A stretch of DNA of 12,397 nucleotides. Source: an uncultured Actinomyces sp. (lineage in GTDB: Bacteria; Actinomycetota; Actinomycetes; Actinomycetales; Actinomycetaceae). Positions 6,358-12,397 of this stretch are shown here, in pieces. The position numbers and the translations under genes are program-made. The notes beneath the pieces were generated by a model. The model ran no database searches. It saw only the letters and a program-made list of their open reading frames with translations, and was not told where the DNA came from. The stretch covers positions 1 to 12,397 of the forward strand of contig CAKAPY010000020.1 in assembly GCA_916719935.1 (NCBI GenBank). The letters are read 5' to 3'. Positions within the stretch are counted from its first letter, which is position 1. Each line of letters starts with the position of its first letter.

Positions 6358-7290
6358 ATGCAGTCAGACATTCAAAACCGGCGTATCAGAGAGCGGCACG
6401 ATGCGCGTACCGGATGGGCCTTCATGGCCCCCTTCTTCATCATGTTTCTTCTGGTTTTTGCCGTTCCGATCTGCGTGGCAATCTACCAGTCCTTCTTCCG
6501 TCAGGTCGCAAGTGGCGGAGGCCTGTACGGCGGCGGCGAACTTAAAAATCAATTCGTCGGCCTCGAAAACTTCACCATGGTGATCACATCCGGACAATTC
6601 TGGTCCGGCATGGGGCGAGTCGTTGTTTATGCGGCCTTCCAGATCCCGATCATGATCATCTCGGCTCTTGTTCTGGCTCTTGTTTTGGACTCATTCCTGA
6701 TCCGTCGCGTTGGTTTCTTCCGACTGAGCTATTTCCTGCCTTTCGCCATCCCCGGCATTGTTGCCGCAATGGTCTGGCTCTACATCTACACCCCTGAGCT
6801 TTCCCCGATCGTTAAGTTCTTTGATTCCCTTGGAATCCACATTGACTTCATGGCCGCAGGCGCCCCAATCCTCGCCTCGATGGCAAATATGACGACGTGG
6901 ACCTACACCGGTTACAACATGCTGATCTTCCTGGCAGCGCTGCAAGCAGTGCCCCATGAGCTGTACGAGGCCGCACGTCTCGACGGCGCTTCCTCGTGGC
7001 AGATTGTGCGCCAAATTAAGATCCCCATGGTCTCCGGAGCTGCCCTCCTGGCAGTCTTGCTCTCCATCATCGGCACAATTCAGCTCTTCAATGAACCCGC
7101 AGTTATGCAGTCTGCAAATGGGTGGATGGGCAATGCCTACACGCCGATGATGATGGCTTACAACACCATGTTCGGAACTATCTCGCCCGGTGGCGATGGC
7201 CCGGCCTCGGCAATCTCAATCGTGATGGCACTGGTTGCTGGTGGACTTGCCGTGATCTACGCGCTCTTGCAAAGGAAGACTCTGCGATGA
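6358..7290 (+). CDS. ABC sugar importer permease 1 (MalF-like, CUT1)
   Basis: This 310-residue membrane protein has a short basic cytoplasmic N-terminus (QNRRIRERHDARTG) and a first hydrophobic span near residues 18-42, followed by about five more. The EAA loop that contacts the ATPase is clear: YEAARLDGA at 203-211, followed by SSWQIVRQIKIP. Together with its partner it forms the transmembrane channel taking substrate from the lipoprotein. The ATG at 6358 is preceded by GAGGG at 6343-6347. The gene follows the intergenic hairpin, so it may be expressed less than the binding protein. Its stop overlaps the start of the next permease (ATGA). Substrate, probably a galactosyl-HexNAc, is inferred from the cluster. 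Confidence 0.93.
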   Translation: MQSDIQNRRIRERHDARTGWAFMAPFFIMFLLVFAVPICVAIYQSFFRQVASGGGLYGGGELKNQFVGLENFTMVITSGQFWSGMGRVVVYAAFQIPIMIISALVLALVLDSFLIRRVGFFRLSYFLPFAIPGIVAAMVWLYIYTPELSPIVKFFDSLGIHIDFMAAGAPILASMANMTTWTYTGYNMLIFLAALQAVPHELYEAARLDGASSWQIVRQIKIPMVSGAALLAVLLSIIGTIQLFNEPAVMQSANGWMGNAYTPMMMAYNTMFGTISPGGDGPASAISIVMALVAGGLAVIYALLQRKTLR

Positions 7291-8195
7291 CAACTCCCAC
7301 TCGCACACTGCCTGACGGACGCGAATACCGCGTTTCGATTGAAGGAATGCCCCCGCGCACCCTTGCTCCCAAGAAACTTGCTCGGATCGTCACCATCGTT
7401 GCGCTGACGATCACCATGGTTTACTTCATTCTGCCGATCATCTGGGTGATGTTCTCCTCAACGAAGTCGAATGCCGATCTTGTTTCCACCAACGGTTTCT
7501 GGTTTGGTCACTTTGAATTGGGAGACAACTACACGAAGCTCATGGGGTGGACTCAGGGCCTGTTCTGGCGCTGGGTGCTCAACTCCCTCTTCTATTCAAC
7601 AGCAGCAGGGATCATCGGAACTTTGATTTCGGTCGCAGCGGGTTATGCAATGGCGAAATTTGTTTTCCCCGGGCGAAATGTCTCCATGGCCATGATCATG
7701 GCAGGCCTGCTCATGCCGGTCGCCCTGCTCACGATTCCCCTGTACGTGGTCTTCCATAACTTGGGTCTGACCGATACGGTCTGGGCAATCCTGATCCCCA
7801 GCTGCGTGTCTCCCTTCGGTGTGTTCCTTGGCCGGGTCTATGCGGATTCTTCGGTTCCGACAGAGCTCATCGAGGCCGCGCGCATCGATGGGGCCTCAGA
7901 AGCTCGAGTCTTTTTCACGATTGTCTTGCGTCTACTGGCGCCGGCAATGGTGACGATCTTCCTCTTCATCTTCGTGGCAACCTGGAACAACTTCCTCTTG
8001 CCCTTGATGATGGTATCCACTGCCGAACTCAAGCCCGTCACTCTGGGCTTGTACGGAATGATGAGTTACTTTACTCCTCAAAAGGGCGCAGTCATGCTGG
8101 GCGCGCTCTTGGGTGTTTTGCCACTCATCGTGCTATTCCTTGGTTTGCAGAAGTACTGGCAATCGGGCCTTGCTGCCGGTTCTGTGAAGGGATAG
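7287..8195 (+). CDS. ABC sugar importer permease 2 (MalG-like, CUT1)
   Basis: With ATG at 7287 the product has 302 residues. This start overlaps the stop of the preceding permease by four bases (ATGA), a typical coupled arrangement, with a GGAAG site upstream. A longer reading from 7122 would overlap the first permease heavily and is rejected. The cytoplasmic N-terminus ends in a basic patch (APKKLAR). The first membrane span follows near residues 35-55, with about five more. The EAA loop is IEAARIDGA at 195-203 in the usual place. It pairs with the upstream permease to form the importer channel. No ABC ATPase follows, so a shared MsiK-like ATPase encoded elsewhere is expected, as is common in actinobacterial CUT1 systems. 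Confidence 0.94.
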   Translation: MTTPTRTLPDGREYRVSIEGMPPRTLAPKKLARIVTIVALTITMVYFILPIIWVMFSSTKSNADLVSTNGFWFGHFELGDNYTKLMGWTQGLFWRWVLNSLFYSTAAGIIGTLISVAAGYAMAKFVFPGRNVSMAMIMAGLLMPVALLTIPLYVVFHNLGLTDTVWAILIPSCVSPFGVFLGRVYADSSVPTELIEAARIDGASEARVFFTIVLRLLAPAMVTIFLFIFVATWNNFLLPLMMVSTAELKPVTLGLYGMMSYFTPQKGAVMLGALLGVLPLIVLFLGLQKYWQSGLAAGSVKG

Positions 8196-8242
8196 TCAGT
8201 CCCGCTGTCGAGCCACCACGAGGTGCTGGGAAGGATAGGTTA

Positions 8243-10402
8243 ATGGATACGATTGCCTACGGCGGAGATTGGAACCCTGAACAGTGGGACCGCGAGACCA
8301 ACCTGCGCGACATCGAACGCATGGTCGAGGCCGGAGTCAATCTAATCTCCCTGGGGATCTTTTCCTGGGCATCTCTTGAACCCGAAGAAGGTCACTACGA
8401 TCTGGAGTGGTTGGCGGATCTCATTGATCAGCTCCACAATGCTGGAATTGGCGTGGACTTGGCCAATGGGACCGCTTCCCCTCCGGCGTGGATGGCTCTG
8501 CGTTACCCCCAAACCCTTCCCGTTGATTCTCAAGGCGTGCGTTTAGGATTTGGCTCGCGCCAGCAGTACAACCCCTCAAGCGAGCTTTTTTGCCGCAAAG
8601 CCTGCGAGTTAACCGAGGCCATGGCACGCCGTTTTGGTGACCATCCCGGCGTCGTCATGTGGCACATTTCGAACGAATACGCCTGTCACACGGCGGAGAG
8701 TTTCGATGATGAGTCCGCTGCGGCATTTCGACGTTGGCTCGTGGAGAAATACGGGGATGTTCAGGCGATCAATCAGGCCTGGGGAACTGCATTTTGGTCC
8801 CAAACCTATAGGGATATCCAAGAAATTCAGCCTCCCCGTGCAATGCCAACCTTCTACAACCCCGGGCAAATGCTGGATTGGCGTCGCTTTAGTGACTACG
8901 CTCTGCGTTCCCAGATGGAACGTGAACGAGAAGTGATTCGTCGATATTCGGACCGGCCAATCACGACGAATTTTATGGGGACCTTCCCGCTTCTCGACTA
9001 CCGCAAGTGGGCACCACTGTGTGACATCATCGCCGATGATTCCTACCCGGACCCCGCAGATCCTCAGGCTGCACACGACATCGCATGGCAGGGCGACGTC
9101 ATGCGCGGCCTCGGCGATGGTGCTCCCTGGCTGCTGATGGAACAGAGCCCCGGCGCGGTGCAGTGGCGACCCCAAAACTCTCCCAAGCGCCCCGGACAGT
9201 TCCTTTTGTGGACCATCGCAAGGCTCGCTCACGGAGCGGATGGAATCCTCCAATTCCAATGGCGCCAATCCGCCAAGGGGTCGGAAACCTTCCATGCTGG
9301 GATGGTGCCCCACTCTGGCGAAGATTCGCCGATCTGGACGGATGTTGTGAGCACCGGCCAAGCTCTAAAGTCTTTGGCGCCTATTACGGGGACTCGCATG
9401 AGTGCCCGCGCTGCAGTTGTCATTGACTGGGAGAGCGAGTGGGCACGCCACTATGCGATCGGTCCGATTAGTTCTGAAAATCCCACAGATTCGTGGGGGA
9501 ACTTCGCGCCCGCTAAGTCTTGGCATCAAAGCCTATGGGAAGCGGGAATCGCGACCGATGTCGTGGGTGTCGACAATGATTTCAGCTCTTACGATCTCAT
9601 CATCGTTCCCGCGCTTTTCATTGACTACCTGCAGATGACTCGGGCTTTGCATGCGGCAGCTGAACGCGGAGCACACATTGTCATTACCGCGCCCAGTGGT
9701 GTTGTTGATTCCCAACTGGGGGCCATTCTGGGAGGGTACCTCGGCTCTCTTTCTGATCTTGCAGGAGTGCGGGTTCTCGAGCATTCAACCCTCACCGGTC
9801 CCAGCCAGGGGCGCGTTTATGATGCGCGTGAGAAAGCCGCGAACCGGATTTCTTCCGCAGTAAGTACCCCGGCGGCCTGTGATTGGTGCGGGATCGATAC
9901 CGATAACGAGGCCCTCAAACGAACCGCGGACCTTCTTGGGGGAGCGGCGTTGGATCTTCGCAGTGGCCGCTGGGCTGAAAAGCTTGCCCCAGCTTTCGGT
10001 TTGCAGTGGCAGATTCCCGGGAATTCCACCTCGGAGGATGGGCCTGAGTGCATTGCGTACTTTGATGGCCGAGGCGGCGGCCTCGACCTTGCGGGGCTTC
10101 CTGCGCTTACCCGCAGGAAAGTTGGCCGCGGAAGTGTCTGGTATGCAGCTGCGGACTTTGACGCGCTGACTCGTTCGGTCCTGCTGCGCTTGTGGACAAC
10201 CTACACGCGAATTCGCCCTGTGGTCCCAGACCTTCCCGAAGGTGTGGAAGCTCAAGAACGTGAAGGCTTCCTCTTCATTCTCAACCACTCTGATCGTGCG
10301 GTTGAACTCGCTGGGATTGTGGGCCAAGATCTTCTCAGCGGAGCTGAGTGTACGGGACATGTTCTTCTTGCTCCGCGATCAGCAATGGTTATTGAACGAT
10401 AG
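8243..10402 (+). CDS. GH42 beta-galactosidase
   Basis: The 719-residue protein opens with the GH42 pattern YGGDWNPEQWD (residues 5-15) and GIFSWASLEPEEG (near 38-50), strands of the catalytic TIM barrel. The acid/base glutamate is expected at E145 in WHISNEYACH and the nucleophile at E300 in LLMEQSPGAVQWRP, both intact. The trimerisation domain follows, near 390-600, with sequences such as VVIDWESEWA and SYDLIIVPALF, and then a short C-terminal beta domain (FLFILNHSD). Length is near normal. There is no signal peptide, so it acts in the cytoplasm on imported beta-galactosides. Bifidobacterial relatives cleave galacto-oligosaccharides or lacto-N-tetraose; which applies here cannot be told. GGGAAGGA lies eight bases before ATG 8243, 47 bases after the second permease, so it is likely in the same operon and works upstream of, or beside, the GH112 enzyme. 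Confidence 0.95.
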   Translation: MDTIAYGGDWNPEQWDRETNLRDIERMVEAGVNLISLGIFSWASLEPEEGHYDLEWLADLIDQLHNAGIGVDLANGTASPPAWMALRYPQTLPVDSQGVRLGFGSRQQYNPSSELFCRKACELTEAMARRFGDHPGVVMWHISNEYACHTAESFDDESAAAFRRWLVEKYGDVQAINQAWGTAFWSQTYRDIQEIQPPRAMPTFYNPGQMLDWRRFSDYALRSQMEREREVIRRYSDRPITTNFMGTFPLLDYRKWAPLCDIIADDSYPDPADPQAAHDIAWQGDVMRGLGDGAPWLLMEQSPGAVQWRPQNSPKRPGQFLLWTIARLAHGADGILQFQWRQSAKGSETFHAGMVPHSGEDSPIWTDVVSTGQALKSLAPITGTRMSARAAVVIDWESEWARHYAIGPISSENPTDSWGNFAPAKSWHQSLWEAGIATDVVGVDNDFSSYDLIIVPALFIDYLQMTRALHAAAERGAHIVITAPSGVVDSQLGAILGGYLGSLSDLAGVRVLEHSTLTGPSQGRVYDAREKAANRISSAVSTPAACDWCGIDTDNEALKRTADLLGGAALDLRSGRWAEKLAPAFGLQWQIPGNSTSEDGPECIAYFDGRGGGLDLAGLPALTRRKVGRGSVWYAAADFDALTRSVLLRLWTTYTRIRPVVPDLPEGVEAQEREGFLFILNHSDRAVELAGIVGQDLLSGAECTGHVLLAPRSAMVIER

Positions 10403-10409
10403 GGGAAGG
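10401..10409 (+). promoter_or_regulatory. Ribosome binding site overlapping the GH42 stop, deciding the menC start
   Basis: AGGGGAAGG overlaps the last two bases of the GH42 TAG stop and precedes GTG 10413. The other candidate starts, GTG 10464, GTG 10491 and ATG 10536, have no such site. Confidence 0.5.
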
Positions 10410-10412
10410 CCC

Positions 10413-11474
10413 GTGGGGGATATCGGCAGCGTCTCTTCAGCTGTTCGCCTCCACGAACTTTGTGTGGATTCGCTTGCCCCTAAGACCCGAGTGGTTCTCG
10501 AGGGCATCGATCGTCTGCTGGTCTACTCAATTCCGATGCGCCTGCGTTTTCGTAATATCGAGGTGCGCGAAGGCCTTCTTCTACACGGCGAATACGGGTG
10601 GGGAGAATGTGCGCCTTTCTGGGATTACGACCCGCGGGAATCCTCTACCTGGCTTGCTAGCGCATTGGAAGCTGCCCGAGTAGCTGCCCCCAGGCCTCGG
10701 CGCGAAAAAGTGCCGCTCAACGTGACAATTCCGGTGATTTCGGCCGAAGATGCGCGCAGACGAGTATTCGATCATCCGGGTTGTGCGACTGCAAAAGTTA
10801 AGGTTGCCGATACACGTTCTGACCTTGAGCGCGATTGCCAGCGTGTCGAGGCCGTCGCTGAGGCTCTGGTTGAATTGCATGGGTCGTCTGCGAAGGTGCG
10901 TGTTGATGCCAACGGTGCGTGGGACAGAGAAACTGCTCTGACATGGATTGCGCGTCTGAATCGCGCAGCCCAAGCCGTGGGTGGCCTGGAGTACGTTGAA
11001 CAGCCCTGCATGGCCGTTGAAGACCTTGCGTGGCTGCGGCGCAAACAAGATGTTCCTCTTGCAGCCGATGAGTCGATTCGCCGCGCGGAAGACCCACTCA
11101 AGGTTGCTCGCCTTGAGGCGGCTGACGTTGCCGTCATCAAAGTTGAACCTCTGGGAGGAGCTGGCGCCGTTCTCCAGTTGGCAGAGGAACTGCCCATGCC
11201 TTTGGTGATCTCTTCGGCCTTAGAAACCAGTTTTGGTTTGGATTACGCGGCTCGGGTGGCCTGCGCTTTAGATCAGGAACCACGTGCATGCGGTCTGGGC
11301 ACGGCCTCGCTATTGAACGGCGATACCGCGGTCTCACCTGTGCGCGTAGTTGGTGGCAATATGATTCCCACCGATCTTGCTGTGAACGAAAGTCTGATCA
11401 CGCCCTCAGCCCCCGATTCTCAGCTCTGTGAATCCTGGGTGAATCGACTAAATGCAATGGCATCCCACCGTTAA
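10413..11474 (+). CDS. menC: o-Succinylbenzoate synthase
   Basis: MenC dehydrates SHCHC to o-succinylbenzoate in menaquinone biosynthesis. The enolase-superfamily residues are present: K130 in AKVKV, metal ligands D165 (VDANGAW), E196 (EYVEQP) and D219 (AADES), and K243 (VIKVEP). The capping-domain start, YSIPMRLRFRNIEVREGL followed by GWGECAPF, is typical of actinobacterial MenC. The start is uncertain. GTG 10413 has a good Shine-Dalgarno and gives 353 residues; GTG 10491 would give a more usual 327 but lacks one. ATG 10536 would remove conserved N-terminal strand residues. The gene begins ten bases after the GH42 stop and is followed by menD, which excludes a dipeptide epimerase reading for practical purposes. 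Its placement behind sugar genes suggests read-through or a promoter inside the GH42 gene. Confidence 0.9.
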   Translation: MGDIGSVSSAVRLHELCVDSLAPKTRVVLEGIDRLLVYSIPMRLRFRNIEVREGLLLHGEYGWGECAPFWDYDPRESSTWLASALEAARVAAPRPRREKVPLNVTIPVISAEDARRRVFDHPGCATAKVKVADTRSDLERDCQRVEAVAEALVELHGSSAKVRVDANGAWDRETALTWIARLNRAAQAVGGLEYVEQPCMAVEDLAWLRRKQDVPLAADESIRRAEDPLKVARLEAADVAVIKVEPLGGAGAVLQLAEELPMPLVISSALETSFGLDYAARVACALDQEPRACGLGTASLLNGDTAVSPVRVVGGNMIPTDLAVNESLITPSAPDSQLCESWVNRLNAMASHR

Positions 11475-11497
11475 AGATCAAGAATAGAAGTAGAAGT

Positions 11498-12397
11498 ATG
11501 TACCCCTCACAAGCTTTGGCTGAGTGCATCATTGATTCCCTGATTGCCGGTGGAGTTCGCGATTTTGTGTACTGCCCCGGATCGCGAAATGCGCCCTTCG
11601 CCTATGCGCTTGCGCGGTATGACTCTTTGAGTGAGAGCCCAATCCGCGTGCACGTTCGCCTAGATGAACGCGCGGCTGCGTTTTTTGCCCTCGGACTCAC
11701 GCTGGGGGAAGGCAGTGGCTCCCTGGCCGCGCGTGCCTGCGTGATTACGACCTCGGGAAGTGCCGTTACGCATCTTTATCCTGCGATTGGCGAGGCGTTT
11801 TACTCTCGTCTTCCTCTTGTGGCTATTAGCGCGGATCGTCCCGCTGAATTGCATGGCGTCGGGGCATCCCAAACCATGAGTCAGAAGGGAATTTTTTCCG
11901 ATCACATCGTGGAAGAATGGGATTTTTCATCGGACAGTGCTGAACTGGCTAGTGTTCCCTGCCGTATTGCGCGTGCGCTTGCAGCTGCCGCTGGTCATCC
12001 CTCCGGAACTCCAGGTCCAATCCACTTCAACTGTGCCTTCCGCGATCCGCTTACTCCCAGGGACGAGGCCGAGGCTCCTGAAAGCCTTCAGCTTAGGGAA
12101 AATCGCGGCGGGGGAGTCGAGGTCTATCCGTCCCAGATTGTGCGTGAACCAAGTGCGGAGGGGGTGCTCAAACCCGATCTTGCAACGGTTGTGATTGCCG
12201 GTCACGGTGCACAGGACACGGTGTTGCGCTGGGCTGAGCGCTCGCGTGTACCGGTTTTTGCCGAGCCCATGGTTACCGGCGTGAGCAGTGAAGTCCTCGT
12301 TCCCTTCCAGCAGACTCTGTGTGCGGATCCTGATGTTGTCGCACGAATCGGTCAAATTGTTGTCACTGGACGTCCAACATTGTCGCGTCCGATCCAG
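11498..12397 (+). CDS. menD: SEPHCHC synthase (2-succinyl-5-enolpyruvyl-6-hydroxy-3-cyclohexene-1-carboxylate synthase), C-terminus off the window
   Basis: Translation from ATG 11498 is open to the right edge, giving 300 of an expected 550 or so residues. MenD is a thiamine-diphosphate enzyme joining isochorismate and 2-oxoglutarate early in menaquinone synthesis. Motifs seen are FVYCPGSRNAPFAYA near residue 23, RVHVRLDERAAAFFALG with the conserved ThDP-activating glutamate at E57, TTSGSAVTHLYPA and ISADRPAELHGVGASQT, in the family order. The C-terminal ThDP-binding domain is outside. It lies 23 bases after menC, preceded by a weak purine-rich site (AGAAGTAGAAG), so the two are probably co-transcribed. 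Their presence shows the organism makes menaquinone by the classical Men route. Confidence 0.93.
   Translation, partial: MYPSQALAECIIDSLIAGGVRDFVYCPGSRNAPFAYALARYDSLSESPIRVHVRLDERAAAFFALGLTLGEGSGSLAARACVITTSGSAVTHLYPAIGEAFYSRLPLVAISADRPAELHGVGASQTMSQKGIFSDHIVEEWDFSSDSAELASVPCRIARALAAAAGHPSGTPGPIHFNCAFRDPLTPRDEAEAPESLQLRENRGGGVEVYPSQIVREPSAEGVLKPDLATVVIAGHGAQDTVLRWAERSRVPVFAEPMVTGVSSEVLVPFQQTLCADPDVVARIGQIVVTGRPTLSRPIQ

Noticed and set aside
7122..7286. Longer N-terminus for permease 2
   Set aside because: It would overlap the end of permease 1 by about 165 bases and add a non-family sequence. The ATGA-coupled start at 7287 is typical.
8207..8230. CACC-ACGA-GGTG as a terminator before the GH42 gene
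   Set aside because: Only four perfect pairs and no T-run; it partly abuts the GH42 ribosome binding site, so probably chance.
8609..9361. Open frame of 250 codons on the minus strand inside the GH42 gene
   Set aside because: It is a shadow of the conserved catalytic barrel with no known motif.
10242..10412. Longer N-terminus for MenC starting inside the GH42 gene
   Set aside because: The extra residues are out of frame with conserved GH42 C-terminal sequence and unlike MenC. GTG 10413 has a ribosome binding site.
11484..11497. Tandem AGAAGT repeat before menD as a regulatory element
   Set aside because: Two copies of a six-base purine motif are best read as a weak Shine-Dalgarno region.

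Overview
The window reads as a chromosomal segment of a high-G+C Gram-positive bacterium. Codons mostly end in G or C, some starts are GTG, Shine-Dalgarno sites are purine-rich, and the sugar ABC importer has no ATPase of its own. Protein resemblance points to Actinomycetota, perhaps an Actinomycetaceae-like or Bifidobacterium-related host-associated species. The species cannot be named from this sequence alone. Almost all of it is coding. No gap exceeds about 150 bases, and I saw no tRNA, rRNA, CRISPR array, transposase or phage gene.

Layout: (1) Positions 1-2334, minus strand, hold a tightly coupled three-gene operon transcribed leftward: a SIS-domain sugar-phosphate isomerase/deaminase, a ROK-family sugar kinase and a PfkB-family sugar-phosphate kinase cut by the left edge. 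(2) Positions 2335-2484 are a divergent intergenic region with a candidate operator. (3) Positions 2485-4779, plus strand, encode a GH112 galacto-N-biose/lacto-N-biose phosphorylase (lnpA type). (4) Positions 4931-8195 encode a complete CUT1-type importer without ATPase: a binding lipoprotein and two permeases. A strong hairpin separates the lipoprotein gene from the permease genes. (5) Positions 8243-10402 encode a cytoplasmic GH42 beta-galactosidase. (6) Positions 10413-12397 hold menC and the start of menD (menaquinone biosynthesis), following the sugar genes with no visible terminator.

How the genes may work together (inference): the lipoprotein and permeases import galactosyl-N-acetylhexosamine sugars such as lacto-N-biose, galacto-N-biose or longer host glycans. 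The cytoplasmic GH42 enzyme would trim beta-galactosides. The GH112 enzyme would split the disaccharide with phosphate into galactose-1-phosphate and GlcNAc or GalNAc. In bifidobacteria the released HexNAc is handled by NahK, GalT and GalE. None of these is in this window. Instead the divergent operon offers a ROK kinase, a SIS isomerase/deaminase and a PfkB kinase, which suggests a 6-phosphate (Nag/Aga or tagatose-type) route. A deacetylase and an aldolase would have to lie elsewhere. This combination of GH112 with a ROK-SIS-PfkB branch is the most interesting candidate system in the window.
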